Below, one piece after another: positions 33,458-41,351 of a stretch of 64,000 nucleotides of DNA (the first letter of the stretch is position 1; each line of letters begins with the position of its first letter). The position numbers were made by a program, and so were the translations under genes. A model generated the notes under the pieces. It worked only from the letters and a program-made list of their open reading frames with translations, was not told where the DNA came from and searched no databases. The DNA comes from a virus: positions 41,538-105,537 of IMG/VR virus record IMGVR_UViG_3300036800_000311. One strand, given 5' to 3'.

Positions 33458-33954
33458 CGCAAGAGGATGAGCTGGCCGCGGCGCGCGCTCGCGCGGACTG
33501 GCCGGAGGACGAGTCGGCGGAGTCCGTCGCGGATCGCGCGGCGAACGACGACGGAGAGCCGACCCAGGAGGAGATGTTCCCGAAGGGCGTCCTGGAGGGC
33601 GACAACAAGGTCACCCTCGCGAAGTTGATCCGCGCGAACGAGTCCGTCGAGGTGACGGCCTCGCTGATGTCGGCGGAGGTCCCGCTCCGCGGCGGCCTCG
33701 TCGACCCGCGGAGGGAGGGGAAGGTCGTCGTCTCCTACGAGGCGGCCCGGTACATCCCCGTCCCGCAGCGGGAGGGCGAGCCGGGCGACAAGAAGGTCAA
33801 GGGCTGGAAGGTCCGCTGCCAGCTCCGGCCGACGTACGTCGAGCCCGCGGACGCCTACTACTCCGAGGAGGACGTACTGATGATCCTCGAGCGGGCGGGT
33901 ATTCCGCGGACGGCGGACGTCATCCCGGAGCTGCTCGGGAAGAAGGCGGCGTAG
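33448..33954 (+). CDS. Hypothetical protein (168 aa)
   Basis: GGAGGAGAAG upstream of ATG 33448. An acidic N-terminus is followed by a beta-rich, Val/Arg-rich middle (VKGWKVRCQLRP) and a helical end. Last gene of this tight group, placed just before the replication genes. Not recognised. Confidence 0.6.
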   Translation: MSVTQEDELAAARARADWPEDESAESVADRAANDDGEPTQEEMFPKGVLEGDNKVTLAKLIRANESVEVTASLMSAEVPLRGGLVDPRREGKVVVSYEAARYIPVPQREGEPGDKKVKGWKVRCQLRPTYVEPADAYYSEEDVLMILERAGIPRTADVIPELLGKKAA

Positions 33955-33967
33955 GATGACCGCGCGA

Positions 33968-34003
33968 CCCCGAGTCGCCGGTGCTCAAGGGGGCGACTCG
34001 GGG
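33968..34003. repeat. Perfect 12-bp inverted repeat before replication genes
   Basis: CCCCGAGTCGCC, 12-base loop, GGCGACTCGGGG. No T run follows, so it is not a standard terminator. It lies in the 264-base gap upstream of the HTH protein and DnaB. It could be an operator, a replication-origin element or an RNA hairpin. A GGTAGTAGGGT -10-like box lies near 34096. Confidence 0.55.
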
Positions 34004-34218
34004 GCGGCGATCAGCGCGAGAGGAGAGAGATTCTCGCGTCTGTAATCGTAGCGTCAGGCGCGGCGCGCGGGCCGCCTAGCGCGTTCGCCCGGAAGGTAGT
34101 AGGGTTAGCCCCACGGACTGGTCACGGACGCAGGGACGTGGGGGGTTCGGAGAGAGACATAGTCATTCGATCCCTCGGCCCACCGGGGGGGCCGTAGGAC
34201 GACCGTTAGGAGAGAGAC

Positions 34219-34305
34219 ATGAGGATGGGGATTCGTTGGGGTCGTAGCTCGCTGTCGCCGTTACCCAGGTGTCTGGGGGTAGGCTCGGCCTCACCCGGGG
34301 CGTGA
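34219..34305 (+). CDS. Small leader peptide (28 aa)
   Basis: AGGAGAGAGAC directly precedes ATG 34219, and the stop overlaps the GT­G at 34302 (GTGA). A copy of the same GGAGAGAGACAT string occurs at about 34150 without an ATG. The peptide (starts MRMGIRWGRSSL) may exist mainly to couple translation to the next gene. Confidence 0.5.
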   Translation: MRMGIRWGRSSLSPLPRCLGVGSASPGA

Positions 34306-35012
34306 GCGCCCCCAAGCTGGCGATCCACGACGGACGGCAACTGGCCGACGTCCAGGTCGCCAGGTCCGCGCTCTCGGTCATCGGCGAGCGCATACCGAGG
34401 GGTCGCGTCTCGGCGACCCGCTCCGTCTTCCTGGCGCTGCTGGAGGCCGCGGGGGAGGCGACGCCCTGGACCCGGAGGGCGATCGCGGATCGCGCCGGGG
34501 TCGGGACGGGCCTGGTCAAGGACGCAGTCGAGGCCCTGGAGGTACTCGGGCTCCTGCGCGTCCTCGTCGATGGGTCCTGGCAGTTGGTGACCCCGTCCGC
34601 CGAGGCCCCGCCGCTGCCGGAGGTGGAGCTCAAGGGTGGCCCGCTGGACGGCGTCGACCCGGAGCTGCGGGCGCGGGCGGAGAAGTTCTACGTCGTCCAC
34701 GTCGGCCGGGTCGAGCAGATCCGCGGCGGCCGTCCCGCGAGGACGGACCTCGTTCTCGCGGCCGCGGTCAGGATCCTCCGGAAGGAGCCGAACCCCCACG
34801 AGATCCTCGCTCGCCTGGACTGGGCTCTGGGTCAGCGCTTCTACGCGGACAAGGTCCTCTCCCTTGGGGACTTCGAGCGCTGGTACGGACGGATCAGCGC
34901 GGCGTACCTCGCGGACAAGGCCACGGAGAAGAGGGCTCCGAGGGAGCGCGAGGTCGTCCCGTTTCGGCCTCACGGCTCTTACGAGTCCGAGCGGCTGGAG
35001 GTCCGCGCATGA
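34302..35012 (+). CDS. HTH replication-region protein (helicase loader or initiator-like)
   Basis: 236 residues from GTG 34302, coupled to the leader peptide; GTG 34269 is an alternative. Residues about 30-95 look like a winged helix (WTRRAIADRAGVGTGLVKDA, LEVLGLLRVL). The remainder is helical and basic. Its stop overlaps the DnaB start. Phage genes in this position often encode origin-binding or helicase-loading proteins; inferred from context. Confidence 0.6.
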   Translation: MSAPKLAIHDGRQLADVQVARSALSVIGERIPRGRVSATRSVFLALLEAAGEATPWTRRAIADRAGVGTGLVKDAVEALEVLGLLRVLVDGSWQLVTPSAEAPPLPEVELKGGPLDGVDPELRARAEKFYVVHVGRVEQIRGGRPARTDLVLAAAVRILRKEPNPHEILARLDWALGQRFYADKVLSLGDFERWYGRISAAYLADKATEKRAPREREVVPFRPHGSYESERLEVRA

Positions 35013-37513
35013 CGGAGACGATCGCCGTGGACGGGGACGCCGAGAGGGCCGTCCTGGGGGCGCTCATGATCATGGGCGACGCGCGGTACGTCGCGGGACT
35101 CGCGACGCGCGGCCTTCGCGCGGAGGATTTCTACTACCAGCAGCACGGGGTGGTGTTCACGGGGATGGTCTCCCTCTCCGACCGGCAGGCCGCGATCGAC
35201 ACGATCACGGTCGCGGGGGAGCTAGATCGCCTGGGTCTCCGAGGGATCGTCACCCGCGGGCAGATAGACGAGCTGACGGGCTACGTTCCGGCGGCCGGGA
35301 ACTATCGAGACTACGCCGACCGCGTGATGGATCTGGCCCGCTGGCGTGGTCGCAAGCGGGCCGCGCAGGCCATGTCCGAAGCGATCGAGCGCCGTGACTC
35401 GACGGCCTGGCTTCGGGCTCGGTCCGACCTCGACTCCGCGACGGCGGGGACGAGAACGGAGTCGCTCTCCCCGGAGCAGTGGGGCGCGACCCTGTTCGAC
35501 TTCTTCTCCGCCAGCGAGGAGGAGGCGAACGCCTACGCGATACCACTTCCCTTCGCGCGGCTGAGCGACGCCCTCGGCGGGGGCCTCTGGCCGGGGGAGG
35601 TGTTCGCCCTCTCCGGACCCACGAGCCACGGGAAGGCTCTCGCCCTTACGACCCCGATCCTCACACCCGTCGGCTGGTCAACGATGGGCGATCTGAGGGT
35701 AGGCGACGAGGTCTTTGGGGCCGACGGTCGTCCTACTCGGGTCGCTATTACCCACCCCGTCCTACTCGGATCCGACTGCTACGAGGTAAGGTTCTCAGAC
35801 GGCGCGACTCTCGTCGCCGACGCGGACCACCTCTGGCGGTACGAGGTAGGCGAGCGGGTTCACGTCGACTATCGCCGTGAGGGTGGCGTCCGCGTTAGGG
35901 ATCGGATCCAGCACCACGTCGAGGTCATCGACTCGACGGTCGCGTTGGGGGCGGCGATCGAGGCCACGTCGCGATCTCCTCGCGTTCGACTCGGCGCTCC
36001 CCTCGAACGGCCGACGGCTACGGACCTGCCGATCGACCCTTACGTCTTAGGGGTTTGGCTCGGGGATGGCGCTTCGCGTACGGGGAATGTTACGAGTCAC
36101 GTCGACGACGTGGAAGAGATCGCGTCGTATCTTCGAGCGGTCGGAGAGGCCCCGATCGTTAGTTGCTACCCAGGGCGCGCCGCGGGGATTCGCCTACCTG
36201 CCCCTCGTCCCGACCTCTGCGCACGAGGCCACGTACGACGAGGACGCTGGAATCGTTGCGACGAATGTCGCCGAGCGCGCTATCGCGGAGAGGAGGAGTC
36301 GGACGCCTGGAACGTGCCACTCGTTACGCGCCTAACTCGTATGGATCTCGCGTATCCCAACCCGAAGCGGATCCCCGAGGAATACCTATCAGCCTCCAGG
36401 GACCAGCGTCTCGCGCTCCTCCAGGGCCTGGTCGATACGGACGGTTCGGTCGACCGATACGGCGGCGTAGAGTTCTGCTCGATCTCTCGACGCTTGACCG
36501 AGCAGGTTATCGACCTCATCCTATCCCTCGGCGCGTCGCCCCGGCTATACGAGAAGTCGCTCGTCGCGGGGAAGCGCGGGACCGATCGGGCGTGGCGGGT
36601 GTTCTTCCGCATGGAGTTACCAGCGGCGCGTCTCGCTCGGAAGCGCGAGAGGTTTCGAGCGCTGAACGACCGAAAGCGCTATCGCTACGTCAAGTCGGTG
36701 ACGCTCGTCGAGTCGATTCCTGTCCGCTGTATTACAGTCAAGGCCGAGGACGGTATGTTCCTCGCTGGACGGTCGCTCGTCCCGACGCATAACTCCATCG
36801 TCGCCGACATGTGGCTCGATCACGCTGCGGATCGCGGCAAGGCGTGCCACCTGTACATGACGGAGATGACGGCGATCTCCCGCGGTCTTCGCTACCTCGC
36901 CCGGCGGACAGGCGTGCCGTTCATGCGGCAGCGTCGACGAGCGTTGACGGATCAGGACCGCTCGAAGATCCTCGCGGAACTCGGGCGGATGCCGTACGGC
37001 TGTACGGTCGCGGCGGACTGGTCCATCGACGACGTCGTCCGCGACGCGCTCCGGGCGCGCTACGACTTCGTCGTCGTTGACCTGCTCCACGGCTTCCACT
37101 ACGAGGACGAGCGTGGCCTGGACAAGTTGTCCAAGGCGATGCAGCGCCTCGCCCACGTCTCGACGACGATCGACGGACACAACGGGACCGCCGTCCTGGC
37201 GCTGACTCACCTCAAGGAGGAGGGACTCGTCAAGGGGAAGGTCCCGAAGCCGACGATCACGTCGATCAAGGGCGGGTCGTCGATCAAGCAGGACGCGGAG
37301 TTCGTCGGGTTCGTCTGGCAGGATCAGGACGACAGTGGCGCGCTGACCGGCGAGGCGGAGGTGTGGATCCCGAAGGGGCGCACGGGCCAGCTGGAGCGCC
37401 TGGAGGTCCGCCTGAACCCCTCGCGCTTCCGATTCGACTTGCGACAGGACGAGCTGGGACCCGAGGGGTCTCCAGCCGCGGAGAAATCGACCGGTACGGA
37501 CATACCGTTCTAG
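35009..37513 (+). CDS. DnaB-like replicative helicase, interrupted by an intein
   Basis: 834 codons; 448 remain after removing the 386-residue intein (210-595). N-terminal domain AERAVLGALMIMGDARYVAG; Walker A GPTSHGK (203-209) continues with S596 after the intein; Walker B VVVDLLHG; GGSSIKQDAEFVGFVWQD is motif H4-like. A hexameric helicase that unwinds DNA at the fork. Activity needs protein splicing because the intein splits the P-loop. Short spacing from the initiator-like gene suggests one operon. Confidence 0.9.
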   Translation: MTETIAVDGDAERAVLGALMIMGDARYVAGLATRGLRAEDFYYQQHGVVFTGMVSLSDRQAAIDTITVAGELDRLGLRGIVTRGQIDELTGYVPAAGNYRDYADRVMDLARWRGRKRAAQAMSEAIERRDSTAWLRARSDLDSATAGTRTESLSPEQWGATLFDFFSASEEEANAYAIPLPFARLSDALGGGLWPGEVFALSGPTSHGKALALTTPILTPVGWSTMGDLRVGDEVFGADGRPTRVAITHPVLLGSDCYEVRFSDGATLVADADHLWRYEVGERVHVDYRREGGVRVRDRIQHHVEVIDSTVALGAAIEATSRSPRVRLGAPLERPTATDLPIDPYVLGVWLGDGASRTGNVTSHVDDVEEIASYLRAVGEAPIVSCYPGRAAGIRLPAPRPDLCARGHVRRGRWNRCDECRRARYRGEEESDAWNVPLVTRLTRMDLAYPNPKRIPEEYLSASRDQRLALLQGLVDTDGSVDRYGGVEFCSISRRLTEQVIDLILSLGASPRLYEKSLVAGKRGTDRAWRVFFRMELPAARLARKRERFRALNDRKRYRYVKSVTLVESIPVRCITVKAEDGMFLAGRSLVPTHNSIVADMWLDHAADRGKACHLYMTEMTAISRGLRYLARRTGVPFMRQRRRALTDQDRSKILAELGRMPYGCTVAADWSIDDVVRDALRARYDFVVVDLLHGFHYEDERGLDKLSKAMQRLAHVSTTIDGHNGTAVLALTHLKEEGLVKGKVPKPTITSIKGGSSIKQDAEFVGFVWQDQDDSGALTGEAEVWIPKGRTGQLERLEVRLNPSRFRFDLRQDELGPEGSPAAEKSTGTDIPF
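35636..36793 (+). other. Intein in DnaB P-loop, class-3-like, with LAGLIDADG nuclease
   Basis: 386 residues, from Ala1 (ALALTTPILTPVGWSTMGDL) to VPTHN, followed by Ser+1. Ala replaces the usual Cys1, but the W (DHLWRY, block B), C (VRCITV, block F) and T (VPTHN, block G) that mark class 3 inteins are present. LGVWLGDG and LLQGLVDTDGSVD are the LAGLIDADG helices. A zinc-finger-like CARGH...RCDECRR lies between them. Codon use is less GC-biased than the host gene, consistent with transfer. Confidence 0.85.
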
Positions 37514-37526
37514 GAGGAGAGAGACG

Positions 37527-38576
37527 ATGGTCGTGTTGTTGCCACTAGACGGGGAGCGCCTGAGGGCTTGCACGCGCTGCCCGACCGTAGGGCTTTGCTC
37601 CCCGACGCCGGAGCGCTCGTCGTTCTATCCGCGCCGGACGGGGGGCGCCCTGTACGACTCGCAGTGCAAGACGTGCTCGAAGGCGATCGCGACGGCGTAC
37701 CAGCGCGAGACGGGCGCCCCGGCCGTCTACGCTCGCCGTCGGCGGGCGGCGCTCCTGGGGGACTCGGAGGCGCGGGAGGCGTTCCTGGCTCGGCAGCGCG
37801 TCTACGCCGCTCGCTCTCGTGAGCGGAACCGCGAGGAGATCCGGAGGCGCGACGCGGTGCGGCGCCGGGAGAACTCCGAGGCCATCCGCGTCGATCGTCG
37901 TCTCGCTCGGGAGAGGAAGGGCGCTCCGCTGGTCGTCCCCGCGGTCCCGAAGAACACGACGGCGGCGATCGCCTACCCGGCCGGTCCGTTCCGCGACTGG
38001 CTGCGGGGGATGATCGCGGCGGAGACGCGGAGCGGGATCCCGAACGCCCAGGCCATCGTCGGCGAGCGCTGCGGGATCTCGGACAAGAACCTCCGGGCGT
38101 GGATCAAGGACGGCGCGTACGTCGACGCGAGCTCCGTCTGGAAGAGCTGGTGCTGGGAGCGCCGCGGGGACTACCTAGACGAGATGACGATCGACCGCGC
38201 GGTCTCTGCGGAGGGGTCGCTGATGCTCTCGGACCTCTACCCGGCGGGCGCGCTCGTCGTCCGCCGGTACGCTCCGTCGAGGGATCTTCCGGTCGCGCCG
38301 ACGGAGGCGTGCTCGACCCCGGGCTGCGGCGCGGCCCGGGCGGCCGGGCGCTTCTGCGGTCCCTGCTCCGCGAGGCTGGCGGCGCTCCGCGAAGAGTTCG
38401 CCTCGGAGTCTCGGGCGATGTCCGCGGCGGGCGGCGCGACGCGGAGGCAGTCGAAGGCGAAGCGCTCGAGGACCCCGACGTGCTGTCAGAGTAACTGTTG
38501 GAACACTAGGGAGGCGGGTCAGAGGTTCTGCCCGGAGTGCATCGACGACGGCTGGACAGAGGATGTGTTCGAGTGA
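37527..38576 (+). CDS. Zinc-finger plus HTH protein, paralogue A
   Basis: 349 residues, AGGAGGAGAGAGACG before ATG. N-terminal CTRCP...FYPRRTGG...CKTCSKAIA resembles endonuclease-VII-type zinc modules. Residues about 150-250 are an HTH block (FRDWLRGMI, IVGERCGISDKNLRAWIK, ending LYPAG). Two more Cys clusters follow (CSTPGC...CGPC; CCQSNCW...CPEC). The HTH block matches that in 39581-40519, so the genes are paralogues. DNA binding is likely, nuclease activity uncertain. Confidence 0.65.
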   Translation: MVVLLPLDGERLRACTRCPTVGLCSPTPERSSFYPRRTGGALYDSQCKTCSKAIATAYQRETGAPAVYARRRRAALLGDSEAREAFLARQRVYAARSRERNREEIRRRDAVRRRENSEAIRVDRRLARERKGAPLVVPAVPKNTTAAIAYPAGPFRDWLRGMIAAETRSGIPNAQAIVGERCGISDKNLRAWIKDGAYVDASSVWKSWCWERRGDYLDEMTIDRAVSAEGSLMLSDLYPAGALVVRRYAPSRDLPVAPTEACSTPGCGAARAAGRFCGPCSARLAALREEFASESRAMSAAGGATRRQSKAKRSRTPTCCQSNCWNTREAGQRFCPECIDDGWTEDVFE

Positions 38577-38893
38577 GCGCTACCGGTGATCCGTACCTGG
38601 CCCAGCGCCTGGCCGCGCTGGAGCTCGCGAACCGAGCCAAGCGGGAGCGCATCGCGCTTCTGGGGAGGGGCGAGACGAAGCACCCGGCGCCGTACGTCGC
38701 GGGACTGATCGAGGCGCCGCCTGCCTGCCTGCGGACGATGATGGTCGGGAGGATCGTCCGGCGCGTAGTGGGCGTCGGCGACAGCCGCGCCAGTCGTCTC
38801 CTGGTGGGGGCGCACGTCGGCGAGCGCAGGTGCCTCGGGGACTTGACCGCCCGCGAGCGCTCGTCCCTGGCCGAGCGGCTGGTGATCCGATGA
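38573..38893 (+). CDS. mIHF-like (actinobacterial integration host factor-type) protein
   Basis: 106 residues from GTG 38573. ALELANRAKRERIALLGRG, then MMVGRIVRRVVGVGDSRASR and GERRCLGDLTARERSSL, follow the pattern of actinobacterial mIHF: N-terminal helix, then a helix-hairpin-helix DNA-binding part (GVGxxRAxxLL). Probably bends phage DNA in replication or packaging. Confidence 0.7.
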   Translation: MSATGDPYLAQRLAALELANRAKRERIALLGRGETKHPAPYVAGLIEAPPACLRTMMVGRIVRRVVGVGDSRASRLLVGAHVGERRCLGDLTARERSSLAERLVIR

Positions 38894-39066
38894 CGGCCGC
38901 GGAGGCGGGGGCCGTCGCCGTTCGCGTCGGCATGATCGCGGAGTCCGCGACGGTCGAGGCGCTGAAGTCGCAGTCGGCCAGTCACGCCCAGGTCGCGATC
39001 GTCGTCCGTCAGGCCGTCGAGGCGGCGATCCGCGAGAACCTCACGTCGCAGGGGAGGCTGATGTGA
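38890..39066 (+). CDS. Small helical protein (58 aa)
   Basis: ATG 38890, ATGA overlap. Ala/Val-rich helices (AVAVRVGMIAESATVEALKS). Function unknown. Confidence 0.6.
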   Translation: MTAAEAGAVAVRVGMIAESATVEALKSQSASHAQVAIVVRQAVEAAIRENLTSQGRLM

Positions 39067-39584
39067 TCATACGTACGCTGCGGCGTCGATTCCGCGAGGT
39101 GGAGACGCCCGAGACGGTCAAGTCCCAGACGGTTCGGGGTCGCCGCTCGCCGCGCTGGGCCGTGTGGAGCCGGATGCTTATCCCGTGCCGCGATGGCGTC
39201 CCGTACCTGTTTCGGCTGCGGATCGTCCAGACCCCCTGGTTTGGGATCTACCTCCACGACATCTACGAGGACGACGAGGACCGTGACCCCCACAACCACC
39301 CCTGGTCCTTCGCCAGCGTCGTCCTGCGCGGCTACTACGTTGAGCGAGTCTACCCCGAGCCTACCCATTCGAGCGAGTACGTCGTGCTCCGCCATCGCCG
39401 CGGGAGCGTCCATCGCATGGGCACCCGAGAGGCCCATCGGATCGTCGATGCCGCCCCAGGCCTGAAGACCCTCATCTTCGTCGGACCCCGTCAGGGCGGC
39501 TGGGGGTTCTTCTGCGAAGAGGGGTTCGTCGCCTGGGAGCGGTACGAGCATCGTCAGAAGGTCGCGTACGGAGCAAGGCCTTGA
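39063..39584 (+). CDS. Cupin-like protein
   Basis: 173 residues from GTG 39063. FGIYLHDIYEDDEDRDPHNH followed by PWSFASVVLRGYY and later HRRGSVHRM gives the two His-rich motifs of a cupin barrel, with probable metal ligands in PHNHPW. The C-terminus is Trp/Phe-rich. Substrate unknown; seen in several phages beside DNA-metabolism genes. Confidence 0.7.
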   Translation: MIIRTLRRRFREVETPETVKSQTVRGRRSPRWAVWSRMLIPCRDGVPYLFRLRIVQTPWFGIYLHDIYEDDEDRDPHNHPWSFASVVLRGYYVERVYPEPTHSSEYVVLRHRRGSVHRMGTREAHRIVDAAPGLKTLIFVGPRQGGWGFFCEEGFVAWERYEHRQKVAYGARP

Positions 39585-40519
39585 TCCCCGTCGATCGGAT
39601 CAAGGCCTGCTCGAACTCGTCTTGTCGCTTGGTTCTACCGGCGGATCGTGACGATGAGTCCGGGGCGGGCTTCTGGGTCTCCGAGCGCAGGGGCGGCCGC
39701 GTCAGCCGATACGGCTCCTGGTGCAAGGACTGCGTGCGGACGAAGAATCGGGAGGCCGCGAGGAGGCGCCGAGCGCTGCGGACGGAGCATCGCCCGCGCC
39801 GGGCTGTTCGCCTGGTCGAGCACGAGGGCCGGATCGTGCAGTGGCGGACGTGCGACTGCGGAGTCGAGGGGCCGTGCCTGGACTCTCCGGAGTCTCTCTT
39901 TCCCGTTCACGCCCGCGACGCGGACGGACGAGCGACGGGGTGGAGGACGCGCTGCCGGGCCTGCTGGAACGTCTATCAGCGGGAGACGCGAGCGGTCGGC
40001 GGGGAGCGGACGAACACGCGGCGGCGGGAGCGTCACGCCGAGCGGATGGCGTCCGACCCGGCCTACGCGGAGGCCCAGAGGCGAAGGGCGGCGGAGGCCT
40101 ACGCGCGGAGTCCCGCGCGTAGGCGAGCGGTCGAGGAGGCCAGTCGGCGCTGGAGGAGGCTCCATCCGGAGCGGGTGCGCGACCGCGACGCGGCCTACCG
40201 CGCGCTGAGGGCGCTCCGGGAGGGACGTGACTATCGTCCGCGGCGGTACGTCATCGACGGCACGGCCCCTCGCCTGCCGTCCGGTCCCCTCCGCGCCTGG
40301 CTGGTCGCGTATCGGCTCGAGCGCGGGATCGCCGAGGTCGCGGCGCTCGCCGCGGAGCTCGGACTCGTTCGTCGTCGCGTCGCCTCGCTCCTCGCCGGGG
40401 AGCAGGAGTCGGTCACCCTCGACGTCGTCGACGTGGCGCTGAGCAACGCGGAGGCGGTCGTCTTCCTCGACGGCCGCTACGTCCTGACGCTCGACGATCT
40501 CTACCCGCTCGGGGTCTAG
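39581..40519 (+). CDS. Zinc-finger plus HTH protein, paralogue B
   Basis: 312 residues from TTG 39581 (TTGA overlap). N-terminal CSNSSC...CKDC and CDCGVEGPC...CRACWNVYQRE are zinc modules. An Arg-rich helical middle leads to an HTH block (GPLRAWLVAYRL, VAALAAELGLVRRRVASLLAG, DDLYPLG) shared with 37527-38576. Last gene before promoter element 6. Confidence 0.65.
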   Translation: MIPVDRIKACSNSSCRLVLPADRDDESGAGFWVSERRGGRVSRYGSWCKDCVRTKNREAARRRRALRTEHRPRRAVRLVEHEGRIVQWRTCDCGVEGPCLDSPESLFPVHARDADGRATGWRTRCRACWNVYQRETRAVGGERTNTRRRERHAERMASDPAYAEAQRRRAAEAYARSPARRRAVEEASRRWRRLHPERVRDRDAAYRALRALREGRDYRPRRYVIDGTAPRLPSGPLRAWLVAYRLERGIAEVAALAAELGLVRRRVASLLAGEQESVTLDVVDVALSNAEAVVFLDGRYVLTLDDLYPLGV

Positions 40520-40530
40520 CCGCCCTCGGC

Positions 40531-40540
40531 GGTATACTAC
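40531..40540 (+). promoter_or_regulatory. TATACT promoter-like element 6, leaderless spacing
   Basis: GGTATACTAC, with TATACT at 40533-40538 and ATG at 40545. A start 7 bases past the -10 box would be the A of ATG, and no Shine-Dalgarno is present, so this message is probably leaderless, as is common in Actinobacteria. It opens the 40.5-49.3 kb gene block. Confidence 0.65.
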
Positions 40541-40544
40541 GCGC

Positions 40545-41351
40545 ATGGGTCAGGAGAAGCACGGGACGGCCATCGGGTGGACCCAGGCGCCGGGGTTCCG
40601 AGGTGAGACCTGGAACGCGACCACGGGCTGTAGCCACGTCTCCGCCGGGTGCGACATCTGCTACGCGGAGGCGCTAAGTCTCCGTCGTGGCTGGAGCGAG
40701 AAGCCCTGGACCCCGGAGAACGCCGAGGAGAACGTGGTCCTCCATCCCGAGCGCCTGACCGCGCCCTATCGCTGGCGGGAGCCGCGGGCGATCTTCACGA
40801 ACTCGATGTCAGATCTCTTCCACCCGCTGGTCCCGTATCAGTTCATCGCGGACGTCTGGCGAGCGATGCACGACAACCCTCGGCATCGGTTCATGACGCT
40901 GACGAAGCGCCCGAAGCGGATGCGGGACTGGACGCGGACCTTCGCCGCGCGGGCCGGGATCTCCGAGTCTGAGGTCTGGCCGAGTTGGATGTGGATCGGG
41001 ACCTCGGTCGAGGATCGCGACGTCGTAGGCCGCGCGGACCTCCTCCGGGAGACTTCGGCTGCGGTCAGGTTCGTCTCCGCGGAGCCGCTACTCGGCGCGA
41101 TAATCCCGGGCCTTGACCTATCGGGCATCTCTTGGCTGATCGTCGGCGGCGAGTCTGGCTCGGGTCATCGCAAGATGCACCTCCAGTGGCTGGAGGATCT
41201 CGTCGCGGAGGCCGACCGCCTCGGGGTGGCGACGTTCGTGAAGCAGGACTCCGGCCCGCGCCCCGACCAGCAGGGCCGGATCCCGGACGACCTTCTCGTC
41301 CGCGAGTGGCCAGCGCTCTCGGCGAAGGCGCCCGACGGGGCGCTGTTCTAG
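40545..41351 (+). CDS. DUF5131 (phage Gp37/Gp68) family protein
   Basis: 268 residues. TWNATTGCSHVSAGCDICYA carries the three-Cys signature (Cx6CxxC) at the N-terminus, followed by NSMSDLFHPLVP, FMTLTKRPKRM, WIGTSVED, RFVSAEPLLG, VGGESGSGHRKM and FVKQDSGP, all typical of this family. It is related to radical-SAM folds and is suspected to act on nucleic acid; no reaction is established to my knowledge. Leaderless start inferred. Confidence 0.9.
   Translation: MGQEKHGTAIGWTQAPGFRGETWNATTGCSHVSAGCDICYAEALSLRRGWSEKPWTPENAEENVVLHPERLTAPYRWREPRAIFTNSMSDLFHPLVPYQFIADVWRAMHDNPRHRFMTLTKRPKRMRDWTRTFAARAGISESEVWPSWMWIGTSVEDRDVVGRADLLRETSAAVRFVSAEPLLGAIIPGLDLSGISWLIVGGESGSGHRKMHLQWLEDLVAEADRLGVATFVKQDSGPRPDQQGRIPDDLLVREWPALSAKAPDGALF

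Noticed and set aside
33956-34045. 29-codon frame from ATG 33956 across the inverted repeat
   Set aside because: No ribosome site and it mainly encodes the repeat; considered incidental.
34150-34200. A small gene after the first GGAGAGAGAC copy
   Set aside because: The codon after the ribosome-like site is ATA and the frame stops after 12 codons; treated as a repeat of the leader's ribosome site.
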